35,215 bases of DNA from Lentisphaerae bacterium ADurb.BinA184 (GTDB taxonomy: Bacteria; Verrucomicrobiota; Lentisphaeria; Oligosphaerales; MVZH01). This document shows positions 1-9,033 of this stretch, piece after piece (positions within the stretch are counted from its first letter, which is position 1; each line of letters opens with the position of its first letter). The stretch covers positions 1-35,215 of the forward strand of contig MVZH01000015.1 in assembly GCA_002068325.1 (NCBI GenBank), in the 5' to 3' direction. A program made the position numbers and the translations under genes. Under the pieces are notes generated by a model. It was given only the letters and a program-made list of their open reading frames with translations, searched no databases and had not been told where the DNA came from.

Positions 1-111
1 GACCCCCGTGACCGCCGTTTCGGGGTCGGCGGCGAAGAGCCGGCCGCCGGTGGCGGCGGCGAGCTCGCCGAGCGTGAAGTGGGCGCGGTTGGGCGGGATC
101 GGGGTTGCCAT
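1..111 (-). CDS. N-terminus of a MurF- or LpxD-like protein (partial)
   Basis: A minus-strand ORF starts with ATG at 109-111 and runs off the left edge of the window, giving 37 residues. The visible peptide reads MATPIPPNRAHFTLGELAAA and continues with TGGRLFAADPETAVTGV. The pattern 'FTLGELA..TGGRL...DP.T.VTGV' is the usual N-terminal substrate-binding region of UDP-MurNAc-tripeptide:D-Ala-D-Ala ligase (MurF), but LpxD begins in a very similar way. The sequence stops before residues that would tell them apart. A peptidoglycan ligase would fit the D-Ala-D-Ala-ligase-like gene nearby; LpxD would fit the lptE gene further right. It is on the same strand as the aldolase gene, about 200 bp downstream of it. 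Confidence 0.6.
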   Translation of the reverse strand, partial: MATPIPPNRAHFTLGELAAATGGRLFAADPETAVTGV

Positions 112-317
112 CGGCCGGCGAGCTTATCCCGAGGCCGGGCGGGGCGCCCCGTTTCAGGGCGTTGCGGGTTTCCGGAGGACCTGTCCGAGCGCCCGCATCG
201 ACTCGTCCTGCCTGGAAATCTTCCTAGAGGTTATCGATTTGTAATTCTGGATAATCGCGCCGACCGAACCCGGCACCCCCGCACACAGGACCCGCCCGGC
301 CGCCCGGCGCAAACCCC

Positions 318-1466
318 TCACACCTTGCCGGCCGACCCGAAGCCCACCATCTTCTCAACCGCCATCTCGTAGAGCGCCTTGCGGGCGGCCTCGAAATACT
401 TGCGCTGGTCGAACTCGTCCGGCTTCTCCGCCATGAACTTGCGGATGGCGCCGGTGGTGCCGAGGCGGCCGTCGGTGTCGACATTGATCTTGCGCACGCC
501 GCCCTTGATCGCCTCGCGGATAGCCTCCATCGGCACGCCGGAGGACTTCTTCAGGCAGGAGAAGAAGGCCAGGTCGGAACCCAGGCGGGCCATGTCCCAA
601 GGGTTGGTCGTCGTGTACCGGCGCGTCTCGGGCTTCTTCGCCTCGGGGTTGAAGAACCCGGTCACGCCCAGCACGCCGTTGTCCAGGCAGACCACCGGAT
701 AGCGGTCCACCAGGGCGACCAGGTTGGCCGGCACGCTCGAGGAGCCGTGCATCACCAGACGGCAGGTTCCCGCCTTGGCATGGATCTTCGGCACCAGGTC
801 GAGGGCCAGCTTCGCCGCGCCTGGGAACTTGTAGGCGCCGTGCGAGGTGCCGATCGCCACCGCCAGCGCATCCACCCCCGTCTCCTTCACAAAGCGCTCG
901 ACCTCGTCGGGATCAGTCAGGTGCACGCTCGCCGCCTGCGTCTCGTCCTCGACGCCGCCCAGCGTCCCCAGCTCGCCCTCAACCGAAACCCCGCGCTTGT
1001 GCGCGTACTCGACCACCTCGCGCGTCACCTTGATGTTCTCGTCCAGCGTACGGGCCGGGTGCTTGCCCTTGTCGTCCTTGCGGCCGTAGTCCAACGAGGC
1101 ATCAATCATGACCGACGGGAACCCGTTGTCAATCGCCCCCTTGCACTGCTTGAAGTCCGGGCCGTGGTCCAAGGTGATCGAAACCGGCACGTCGTAGCCA
1201 TACACCGCCCGGTACTGCTCGATGAACGTCTTGATCATGCCGATCGTGACGGCCGCGCCCAAGTCGGGGTTCTCCGCCTCCTTCGACAGCCAGCCGGTGA
1301 ACTTGCGCGACCCCATGCTCGCCTGCAGGATCACCGGCGACTTCCGTTCGAAGGCCGCGTTGAGGTAGGCCTGCAACTGCAGCATCTCGTTGATGTTCAG
1401 CGCCGGCACCCCGTAGTTGCCGCGCTCCGCCGCATCCAGAATCTCCTTCATCGGAACCAACGCCAT
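318..1466 (-). CDS. fba: Class II fructose-1,6-bisphosphate aldolase
   Basis: This 382-residue cytoplasmic enzyme should cleave fructose-1,6-bisphosphate to DHAP and glyceraldehyde-3-phosphate, or run the reverse in gluconeogenesis, with a divalent metal. Visible class II motifs are ITLDHGPD (D100, H101), VEGELGTLGG with metal-side glutamates near 163-165, GTSHGAYK with H209, VMHGSSS with H240, and the phosphate-binding NVDTDGR around 328-334. The insert around residues 252-292 makes it somewhat longer than E. coli FbaA (about 359 residues). The frame stays open upstream to 1844, but the ATG at 1466 is preceded by GGAGGA at about 7 nt and begins the recognisable domain (MALVPMKEIL), so I chose it. 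A plausible promoter sits about 110 bp upstream. Confidence 0.95.
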   Translation of the reverse strand: MALVPMKEILDAAERGNYGVPALNINEMLQLQAYLNAAFERKSPVILQASMGSRKFTGWLSKEAENPDLGAAVTIGMIKTFIEQYRAVYGYDVPVSITLDHGPDFKQCKGAIDNGFPSVMIDASLDYGRKDDKGKHPARTLDENIKVTREVVEYAHKRGVSVEGELGTLGGVEDETQAASVHLTDPDEVERFVKETGVDALAVAIGTSHGAYKFPGAAKLALDLVPKIHAKAGTCRLVMHGSSSVPANLVALVDRYPVVCLDNGVLGVTGFFNPEAKKPETRRYTTTNPWDMARLGSDLAFFSCLKKSSGVPMEAIREAIKGGVRKINVDTDGRLGTTGAIRKFMAEKPDEFDQRKYFEAARKALYEMAVEKMVGFGSAGKV

Positions 1467-1577
1467 GGCTGCATCCTCCGTGAGTGAACCGGTTCGGGCG
1501 GTGCGGGCCGGCCGTCGCATCGGCGGCCGATGGCTCCCGCGACAGGGCAACCGTCCCCGGTCGGTTGGGCAAAGCGC

Positions 1578-1607
1578 AATATAACGCTCCGGGCCAAGCC
1601 GGGGCAA
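1578..1607 (-). promoter_or_regulatory. Candidate sigma70-type promoter for fba
   Basis: On the minus strand TTGCCC (1602-1607) is followed after 18 bp by TATATT (1578-1583), a five-of-six match to the -10 consensus. This would put the transcript start near 1571 and give a leader of about 105 nt. It is a motif match only. It lies in an A/T-richer pocket in otherwise very GC-rich intergenic DNA. Confidence 0.45.
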
Positions 1608-1767
1608 GGCCGCCGCCGGAAAAAGGCGCCCGCGCCGGCCCCGCACCCAACCGGATCCGCCAAGGGCACGCACGCGGGGCGAACGGCGCCGCCACCCGCC
1701 GGACACAAGGGATCCTGCCGCCTCCCGAAAAAAAAGTTGGCCGCCCGCTTTTTGTGCGTCATCCGGC

Positions 1768-1795
1768 TTGACAGAATGCAAAGACGCGCTAACTA
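1768..1795 (+). promoter_or_regulatory. Candidate promoter of the ATP-grasp gene
   Basis: A perfect TTGACA (-35) at 1768-1773 is followed after 16 bp by a weak -10 (TAACTA, 1790-1795). Transcription would begin near 1802, so the in-frame ATG at 1802 could not be used with a normal leader. This supports the ATG at 1862 as the start of the gene. The 395-bp gap 1467-1861 otherwise holds only this promoter and the fba promoter, back to back. Confidence 0.45.
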
Positions 1796-1861
1796 CATCC
1801 CATGATCCCAGGAAAAAGGGCCGGCCCGGAAACCCAAGGAGCAAAGCGGGAACACGCGATA

Positions 1862-2884
1862 ATGCCGTCAGAGCTCAGCCGCAATCAGCTTCGAGTCGTC
1901 ATGCTCTACGATTTGGATCCCGAGTGGGAGGCCAACGACCAGGCCGCGGCTGACCGTGAGACCCGCCGGCTCGGCTTCGCCCTGCGACGTCAGGGGCTGT
2001 CGGTCGCCTTCACCCCCGTCACCACGGCCGACCTGACCGCGCCGCTGTCCGCCTTCTCCCCCGAACAGGTCGTCGTCTTCAACTGGTGTGAGGGGCTGCC
2101 CGGCGTCGAGCACAGCGAGCCGAAGGTGGCCCGGCTGCTGGAGACGATGAACTTCACGTACACGGGTTCGACCGCCGAGGTTCTCGAACTCAGCTACAAC
2201 AAGCCGGCCATCAAACGGCTCCTCGAATCGGTGGGCGCGCCGACGCCACGGTGGGCGGTCTTCGACCAGCCGGAGATCGGCGAGTGGACGGAGTTCCCGG
2301 CGATTGTCAAGCTGGCCTGGGAACACTTCAGCCTCGGCATCGATGAGGGCTCGGTGGTGTTCAACCGCGACGAGCTGGCCCGCCGCGTCAGCCAAGTCCT
2401 CGGCACCTACCGGCAACCCGCCCTCGTCGAGGAGTTCATTGACGGCCGCGAGTTCCACGTCCCCGTCTGGGGCAACGACTGCGCCGAAGTGCTGCCCCCC
2501 GTGGAAATGGATTTCCGCGGCATCGCCGACGCCCGCCGCCGGGTCTGTTCATACGAGGCCAAGTTCGACCCGGACTCCGAGGGCTACTCGGCCGTCGGCA
2601 CCCTCCTGCCCGCCCCCTTGACGGAGGCCGAGATGGAGGAGCTGCGCCGGGTGACACGGCTGGCCTACACCGCCACGGGATGCCGGGACTACGGGCGCGT
2701 TGATCTGCGGCTGCGCGACGGCGTCTTCTACGTGCTCGATGTCAACCCCAACGCCGACGTGAGCGCCGACGCCTCCGTGGCCCTGGCCGCGGGGGAGGCG
2801 GGCTTCTCCTACGGCGCCCTCGGCAGCCGCCTGCTGGAGATGGCGGCGGCCCGCCACCCTCAGAACCTCGCGCCCCACCAGTAG
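1862..2884 (+). CDS. D-alanine-D-alanine-ligase-like ATP-grasp protein
   Basis: This is a 340-residue cytoplasmic protein with the Ddl/ATP-grasp layout. It has an N-terminal pre-ATP-grasp part (LRVVMLYDLDPEWEAND), the hinge segment 'GSTAEVLELSYNKPAIKRLL' near 100-120, the nucleotide-binding strand PAIVKLAWEHFSLGI, the 'VEEFIDGREFHVPV' stretch, and the metal-binding end YGRVDLRLRDGVFYVLDVNP. Canonical Ddl ends with a E-I-N-x-x-P-G-type motif; here it is DVNPNADVSADAS. The substrate may therefore be another carboxylate-amine pair rather than D-Ala-D-Ala. The start at 1862 is preceded by AAGGAG at a long spacing of about 22 nt; the alternative ATG at 1802 has no ribosome site. The 3' end overlaps the convergent peptidase gene by 25 bp. 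Confidence 0.85.
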   Translation: MPSELSRNQLRVVMLYDLDPEWEANDQAAADRETRRLGFALRRQGLSVAFTPVTTADLTAPLSAFSPEQVVVFNWCEGLPGVEHSEPKVARLLETMNFTYTGSTAEVLELSYNKPAIKRLLESVGAPTPRWAVFDQPEIGEWTEFPAIVKLAWEHFSLGIDEGSVVFNRDELARRVSQVLGTYRQPALVEEFIDGREFHVPVWGNDCAEVLPPVEMDFRGIADARRRVCSYEAKFDPDSEGYSAVGTLLPAPLTEAEMEELRRVTRLAYTATGCRDYGRVDLRLRDGVFYVLDVNPNADVSADASVALAAGEAGFSYGALGSRLLEMAAARHPQNLAPHQ

Positions 2885-3810
2885 CTGGTCAGCAGCGAGG
2901 TCAGCTGCCCGACGATGACGCTGCGGTCCGAGTCGGCCGCCACCCGGATGCCCGTCGAGCTGGCGATGATCTTGTAGTCGCGGTAGAAGTTGCGCAGGTC
3001 GGTCTTGTTGAGGCGCACGTTGCCCTCGCCCCAGCGGGTTATGCTGTCGAGGATCGGCTCCTCGTATTCGTCGAGCAGCTCGGCCAGGGTGGGGCCGTCC
3101 GCAATCTCCTTGTTGCCCGGGCTGGCCAGGCGGGCAATCTCCCCCAGGTCCCGGGCCATGCCGGCCGCGGTGTCGCCGGAACCGCGCTCGCACAGCCGCA
3201 GCCACTCCTCGGAGACCCGCCAGCGCGCCGGCTGCCCGTCCTCACGGCTGAGCAGGATCGCAAAATACTGGTCCGGCTCGTCGTGGTCGCCGTCCGGGGG
3301 GTTGCGGTTCCAGGCCTCGCGGAGAAGCCGCGCCCCCGTCCACCGCCGGAACAGCGAGTTCTCGTCCCTCGTGTCAACGATGATGAACTGACGGCGCGAC
3401 TTGAGGAACCCCAGCACCGCCACCCAATGGTCGAAGTCCCGGATCAGCAACACCGCAGGATTGCCCTGCGACAGATGCGCACGCAGCTGCCGCGCAAACT
3501 GCGGCCCGTCGCCCTGCCGGTCGCACAGCAGGAACTCCGAGCGGACGCCGAAGACGCGGGCGGCCCGTCGCAGGCCCTTCTCGTCAATGCCGTGCGTGAA
3601 CACGCTCACCCGCCGGCCCGCAGCCGTGGCAAGGGCACGCTGACTGGCATTGATGCCGAGGATGAACAGACAGGCGGACAGGCTGCAGGGACCGCAATGG
3701 CTAGGCAACTGCAGCTGTGCCAGCGGGGCGAACAGCACCTTGGTGCTCACGGAATCTATCCATTCCCGGCACGAACGGTCCGTGTGCCGGATCGCGCTGC
3801 ACATAGGCAT
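2860..3810 (-). CDS. C39-like papain-fold cysteine peptidase
   Basis: The product is 316 residues if started at the ATG at 3810 (an ATG at 3804 is also possible; neither has a strong ribosome site). Residues 34-150 look like a C39/papain-like domain: 'LQLPSHCGPCSLSACLF' with the likely nucleophile C39, 'DFDHWVAVLGF' with H128, and 'FIIVDTRDEN' with D146. In characterised families this fold is found in bacteriocin-leader peptidases and other processing enzymes. There is no ABC transporter or membrane part here. I do not recognise the C-terminal half (about 170-316), which has a conserved-looking, aromatic-rich end. No signal peptide is evident. It overlaps the convergent ATP-grasp gene at its 3' end, and the substrate is unknown. 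Confidence 0.7.
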   Translation of the reverse strand: MPMCSAIRHTDRSCREWIDSVSTKVLFAPLAQLQLPSHCGPCSLSACLFILGINASQRALATAAGRRVSVFTHGIDEKGLRRAARVFGVRSEFLLCDRQGDGPQFARQLRAHLSQGNPAVLLIRDFDHWVAVLGFLKSRRQFIIVDTRDENSLFRRWTGARLLREAWNRNPPDGDHDEPDQYFAILLSREDGQPARWRVSEEWLRLCERGSGDTAAGMARDLGEIARLASPGNKEIADGPTLAELLDEYEEPILDSITRWGEGNVRLNKTDLRNFYRDYKIIASSTGIRVAADSDRSVIVGQLTSLLTSYWWGARF

Positions 3811-3981
3811 TCGAGAGGCCCGGCCCACGGTTCCGGACTGGAGCCGGACCCCACGGCCAGGCGGGGGGGAAAACGGCTCAATGTATAGGGGAAACCCCTC
3901 CCGGTCAACCCCCCCGCGGCCGGCGCCGGGCGACACCCTCCCCCCTGGGCCTGCGGGGCCTACGCCGCCGCACCCCACCGG

Positions 3982-6933
3982 TCAACGATCCTCGACCTGC
4001 ACGGTGCCGTAGCCGGCAGGGCTGCAGTAGGGCCGGGGGGCGCCGAAAAGCGTCCCCCGCAGGCGGGCGCCGCCGGCGCGGTGAGCGGTGACCGCGACCT
4101 CGGCCAGCAAGGCGTCGGCGCGCGCGCCGATGCGCAGGAAGGCCAGCGGCAGCAACGCGGCAACCTCATACCCGTCGGCGGTGAGACGGGCGGCCACGCG
4201 CAGCGACGGATCGGCGGCCTGCCGGTCGCCGTCCTGAAACGCCACGCGCACCGGCTGCCCGGACACCGGCGGCACGAGGAAGACCTGCCGCAACTCGCCG
4301 GGCGCCGCGGCCCGGGCGGCCTCGGTGCGCTCCCCGGCACCCGCCAGGAAAAGCTCGACGCACGATCCCTCCCACGGTCGCGGCCCAGACACCAGCCGCG
4401 CCTCCTTGACCTTGACCAGGACCGCCAAATCCTCGCCGGCCACCGCCAGCGCAACCTCGGCCAACGCCAGCGAACGCGCCCACTGCACCGGCTGCCGCGA
4501 CAGCCCGGCCAGCGTCGCGAACACCCGCTCCACCGTCGAAACCGCCTCCAGCCGCGGCACCCGCCACTCGGGCGGACGCCCAAGGAACTCGAGCGTCGGC
4601 ACAAAACCCGCCCCCGAGACGACGGTCTCAACCGTCACAAACGCCAGCGGCCGCCGCCGCTTGACCGCGAACTCCACCGTGCGCGTCTCCCCCGGCTGGA
4701 GACCCTCAACCGCGCACAGCGGGCGACGGCGGAACTGCACGGCCTCGGGGGGAGAGACCACCAGCCGCACCCGCCCGCCCGCCACGGCCCGCCCGAGGTT
4801 GGTCAGCGTCAGACGGATGGCGCCGCCGGGCGTCTCCTCGAGGCGCGAGTGGACGATCGGCCGCGGCCGCGCCAACGCCTCGTCCGGCCACTCCTCGTAG
4901 GCGGCCGGCCGCACCCCCCGCCGGCCGCGCGGCCCCACCAGCCCGGCCAGCGTGAACGGCCGGAACCCGATCGCCACGGCCGGGGAGTCTTCGCGCAACG
5001 TGAAGTCGCCGGCCTCCGGCGCGCGGAAGAGCGGGTCGGCGACCACACTTGCACTGTGCTGCCCGAGCGCCTGCCACTCGGAAAGCCGCACCCCGCCCCC
5101 CAGGTCAAGATCCCCGCCCACACCGTCCCAGAACAGGTTGCGGGAGAACAGGAAGTGCCCGCGGGGCCACTCCGCATTGCGGAATCCGCAACCGCGCCAC
5201 CACACGATGTTGCCGGTGAACACCGTCGTGCGATGCGCCTCCTGCTTGCCGGGGTTGACGTGGGCGGCGCGGGCCAGCGCGAAGATGTTGTTGCGCACCA
5301 GGTTGTCGCGGCCGTAGTGCGTCGAGAAGCCGGCGTCGTCGGTGTCATGGACGATGTTGCCCTCGATGCGGATGCCGCTGCTGCCCTCGTCGGGGTAGAT
5401 GCCCCAGCCGCCGTAGTGGTAGCAGCCGATGTGATGGATGAGGTTGCCGCGCAGGGTGGTGCCGGGCTGGATGCCCAGCGTGTAGATGCCGCCGTTGTCG
5501 CTGAGGATGCGATCCCAGTTGATGTGATGGATGTGGTTGAACTCGATGCGGTTGTCAACCGTGGCGGTCGGCGCGTACCCCCACGTCCAGCCGCACGACA
5601 CCCCGGTGTAGTTCATGTCGTGGATGTGATTGCGCAGGATGCGGTTGCAGCCCGAGTTGCCGATCCACACGCTGACCGCCTGGTAGTGGATGCGGCTGCC
5701 GTCGCGGATCTCGCAGTCGCTGACCGTGGTCTCCATTGGCCGCCCGTCGGCGCGCCCGCGCAACGTGCCCCGGTGCGTCTCGTTCGAGCGTTCCAAGGCC
5801 TCGTGCCCGATGCGGACGCCGCCGCCGCCCAGGTCGAATAGCGTGCAGGCGACAATGCGGTTGCCGGCGCTGCCGGTGCGCACCTCGACGCCGTACTGGG
5901 CGACGTGCGAGACCTCGCACCCGTACAGCACGCAGTCGGTGGCCCAGTCGAAGACCACGGCGCCGGGCACTTTCCAGGCCGCCTGGATCGAGCCGGGATC
6001 GTCGGGCCCATACTCCCACTCGGCGTGGCGGAAGGCGAAGTTCTCGATGCGCACGTGACGGACCTCGGCGTCCGGCCGGCCGGCGAAAACCAGGATTTCG
6101 GCCAGGCGCGGGGCGACAACCTCGGCGGCGGCCATCTCCTCGCCGGGCAACGGCAGGTAGTACAGCCTGCCCTCGGCCCGGTCCAAGTAGAACTCGCCGG
6201 GCTCGTTGAGGGCCTCGAACACGTTCTCGACGAAGTACCGGGCCGGCAGCCCCTTCTCATCAATCAGGCTGCCAAGGCTCTTCGCGCGGAAGGTGACCGT
6301 GTTGGCGGCGAGGTCGAGCGCCTTGATCCGGTGGTGGGCCTCGAACCATAGCTGCAACGCCACGACCTTGACGTCGTCGCGGTGGCGCCAGTCCTGCAGG
6401 TCGCGGGTGCGGAACTTGGCCTCGGACGGGCCTTCAAGCCACGGCGTGTGGCCGCCGGCCGCCACGCTGGCAAAGCGGTAGTACCCGTGTTTCGGCAGGC
6501 GCGGCCGGAAACGGCGCCCGCCGTTGACAAACAGCTGCGTGAAGAACCACCGCCCGGCCCGCACCTCGGGCAGGTCCGCCACCCAACAGGCACGCCCTTC
6601 AACCGCCCCGGCCGACCACGTGCGGAGGCGCCGGCCGCCGCTCAAGACCGGCACTTCGCCGGGGAAGGCCGCATAGACGACCGGGGCCTCGGCCGTGCCC
6701 GAGTCGGCGGCGGTCAGCGTGAACGGCTCATCAAGCTCATACACCCCGCCGCGCACGAGGATGCGCGCCGCGCGGCCCTCGAGTTCCCCGGCGGCCCGCA
6801 GACGGCGGAGTTCGTCGCGGGCCCGCGTCAGCGTGGCGAACGGCCCGTCGGTGTGTTCGGGGTTGGGATCCGCCAGGCCGCCGCCCCACCGGTCGTTGCC
6901 GGCGGGAGAGACATAGAGCGTCGCGCAGTCCAT
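3982..6933 (-). CDS. GH141-like right-handed beta-helix protein with CBM9-like tail
   Basis: This 983-residue protein begins with LYVSPAGNDRWGGGL and GPFATLTRARDELRRLR, the usual opening of bacterial parallel beta-helix glycosidases of the GH141 type (fucosidase/xylanase-type activities are known there). A long central region is rich in short N/G/H turns (for example 'NRIEFNHIHHINWDRILSDN' and 'GNLIHHIGCYHYGGWGIYP'), as expected of helix coils. About residue 790 onward (LALAEVALAVAGEDLAVLVK, then CVELFLAG) resembles a CBM9-type carbohydrate-binding domain. The start at 6933 follows AAAGGA at about 10 nt. No signal peptide is visible, which is odd for an enzyme on large glycans. It lies 57 bp downstream of the propeller gene. 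The exact sugar substrate cannot be read from the sequence. Confidence 0.8.
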   Translation of the reverse strand: MDCATLYVSPAGNDRWGGGLADPNPEHTDGPFATLTRARDELRRLRAAGELEGRAARILVRGGVYELDEPFTLTAADSGTAEAPVVYAAFPGEVPVLSGGRRLRTWSAGAVEGRACWVADLPEVRAGRWFFTQLFVNGGRRFRPRLPKHGYYRFASVAAGGHTPWLEGPSEAKFRTRDLQDWRHRDDVKVVALQLWFEAHHRIKALDLAANTVTFRAKSLGSLIDEKGLPARYFVENVFEALNEPGEFYLDRAEGRLYYLPLPGEEMAAAEVVAPRLAEILVFAGRPDAEVRHVRIENFAFRHAEWEYGPDDPGSIQAAWKVPGAVVFDWATDCVLYGCEVSHVAQYGVEVRTGSAGNRIVACTLFDLGGGGVRIGHEALERSNETHRGTLRGRADGRPMETTVSDCEIRDGSRIHYQAVSVWIGNSGCNRILRNHIHDMNYTGVSCGWTWGYAPTATVDNRIEFNHIHHINWDRILSDNGGIYTLGIQPGTTLRGNLIHHIGCYHYGGWGIYPDEGSSGIRIEGNIVHDTDDAGFSTHYGRDNLVRNNIFALARAAHVNPGKQEAHRTTVFTGNIVWWRGCGFRNAEWPRGHFLFSRNLFWDGVGGDLDLGGGVRLSEWQALGQHSASVVADPLFRAPEAGDFTLREDSPAVAIGFRPFTLAGLVGPRGRRGVRPAAYEEWPDEALARPRPIVHSRLEETPGGAIRLTLTNLGRAVAGGRVRLVVSPPEAVQFRRRPLCAVEGLQPGETRTVEFAVKRRRPLAFVTVETVVSGAGFVPTLEFLGRPPEWRVPRLEAVSTVERVFATLAGLSRQPVQWARSLALAEVALAVAGEDLAVLVKVKEARLVSGPRPWEGSCVELFLAGAGERTEAARAAAPGELRQVFLVPPVSGQPVRVAFQDGDRQAADPSLRVAARLTADGYEVAALLPLAFLRIGARADALLAEVAVTAHRAGGARLRGTLFGAPRPYCSPAGYGTVQVEDR

Positions 6934-6990
6934 CCAGAGGGGTTCCTTTCGCGTGCCGTCCTGAGGCCGAGGGCCGCGACGGCGACGGGA

Positions 6991-8885
6991 TTATCCAATA
7001 CCCTTGAGGCAGTCTTCGAGGATGAGGATCTCGTGCGGGCGCACCAGGTAGACGGTCGTGTCCTGCGCCTCGGCAAGGTACACGCCCTCGCCCTCCCAGA
7101 GCACCCGCACGCAACGCTCCCGCCGCAGATCCCATACCGTGAAGCGGTTCCGGCGGCGGCAGAGAAAGAAGCCGGGCCTAAGACTGAGCAGGATGCGCCC
7201 GGCCGCGGCGGGCGGCGGCCGCATCGCGGCGGCCTCCGGCACGTCAAGGCTGGCGGCATCCAGCACAAAACACCGGGGGCACGCCCCGACCCCGTCGCGC
7301 CAGACACAGGTGGCCAGATAGCTGCCGCCGCCCAGGGGCCCGAGCCAGGCGGATTCAACGCCCGCCGGCGCCGCCGTCCATTCGGTCAGCGACAGGTCCG
7401 TCGCCGAAAGCAGGGCGAAGAAACAGCGTTCGCTGGTCGGCGGGCAGCTGCGGCAGTCCGCGTGCATCGTCGTCGAAGCGACCAGGCTGCCCAGCGCGCG
7501 GTCGTAGTGGAGGCTGAGGATCTGGTGTCCCGGGATCGGGTCGTCGGCGTACCGGGTCTCGCCGGTGCGGGGGTCGTACCAGGCCAGGGCCGACCCCAGG
7601 GTGCCGTAGTCCCGGCTGCTGGCGTAGTAGAGCCGGCGGCCGTCGTCGGTCATGGCCACCGGCCGCATGGCGTGCGGCGGGTCGGCGACGACGCGCGGGT
7701 TCTCGGGGAAGCCGACCGGACGGCCGGGGTTGAACTCGAGCAGCTCGCCGCCGCCATAGGCGCCCAGATACACGCAGCCCCCAAGCCGCCGCAGGCGGGC
7801 CAGAAACGCTGGGTGATGAAAGGGGTGCCGAGCAGCCGCCGCCGGTCCAGCCGGCACACACAGTCCACCCGCCCGACGGACTCGGCCGGCAACACGCGCG
7901 ACATCTCGAGGACGCCGCTGGTGCCGTCGAACCGATGGAAGACGCCATAGACGTTCACGGCGACGATCTTGCCCGCCGCACTGAGCGTCAGGTTCATCAG
8001 GCTGGCGTCCGGGATCGTGCACACCTCACGCACCTCCCCGGTGTGAAGGTTCCAGACGCCGACCGTGGTGTCGGCGCCGCGCCGGACGGCCCCCCACGCC
8101 CGGTCGCCGCGCCGGGCAAACCACGTCATCTCCCGCTGCGGCCGGGGCCCGGCAGCCCTGATGTGACGGCGGGACGGACTGTACCAGCCGCGGCCCGGGA
8201 AATACCAGCGCCCGCGCCCGTCGCTGACCAGCGCATACGTCGTGCCGCCCGCAGCGGCCTCGCCGGCGCCCCCAAGGGCGTCGGCCGTGACCGTCTCGGC
8301 AACCGGATCCCAATGCAGGATCGTCTCCCCCGGGCACTGCAGGACGCAGCAGTGGGTGCCGTCCGGGTTGGCGAAACTGCAGCGCATGTAGCGGTCGTCA
8401 CAGACCTGCCGATGAACGCGGACGGTGCGCCGGGCCTGCGTATCAAAGGACACGGCCAGCGTCTCGCCAGCCTCGGGGATGAACTGGGCCATGAACAGCT
8501 TTCGCGTCGCGTGGTCAAAAATGGTCCCCTGAAAGACCAGCCCGGCCGGCGCCCCCGTCGGGAAAACCTCGTGCGTCCCGCGGCTCAACGACAGACGGAC
8601 CACGCGGGAGAGGTCGCCCCACAGCCACAGCGTGTCGGAATCCTCCTGCGCGGCGCCGTAGAAACACTCGTGCCCGCGGAAGCGGTAGAGCCTGAAGGCG
8701 CCCCCCTCGTCAACCACGACGCCGCGGCAACCCGGGTGGCGCGCGTTCCACGACGACGCCCAGAAGCGCTCCCGCCCGTCCTCCCCGGGGCCGAGCGAAA
8801 GCAGGGTGACGTTGATGAACGGGTCGCGGCTCCTGGGCAACGGCACCCGCCGGACATCGCCCTGCCAACGCCTGACCGCATGCAT
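6991..8885 (-). pseudogene. Beta-propeller-like protein, split by a -1 frameshift
   Basis: Two overlapping minus-strand frames make one protein. The 5' frame starts at ATG 8885 (AGAGGGG just upstream) and is sensible to about 7810, at 'RRLLGTPFITQRF'. The meaningful sequence then continues in the -1 frame as 'LARLRRLGGCVYLGAYGGGE' down to the stop at 6991. Beyond the switch, the 5' frame becomes low-complexity Ala/Ser/Arg. One missing base in a T run (AAA at 7804-7806 on plus) explains it; repaired, the product would be 631 residues. The sequence has repeated blocks ending in W-x-L/W-D-P-type strands (ILHWDPVAETV, VGVWNLHTGEV, LAWYDPRTGE, FTVWDLRRERC), typical of a seven-bladed propeller. No enzyme motif was recognised. 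The sequencing-error explanation is as likely as true decay. Confidence 0.7.
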
Positions 8886-9033
8886 GGCTCACCCCTCTGC
8901 ATCCTGCGGCGCCCGCAGCAGACACCCGCACGCCCGACTCTCCACCGGCACGCCCCATGCCAAGTGAACATAACGCGTCGCCGGCGCGATGGCGAGGCCG
9001 TGCCGCCGCCGTACGCGACGGCTCCCCCCCCGG

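Noticed and set aside
1467-1844. N-terminal extension of the aldolase
   Set aside because: It is outside the family domain and contains the promoter; GGAGGA supports the start at 1466.
4081-5841. 586-residue plus-strand ORF
   Set aside because: It is antisense to the GH141-like gene and has biased R/H/P composition.
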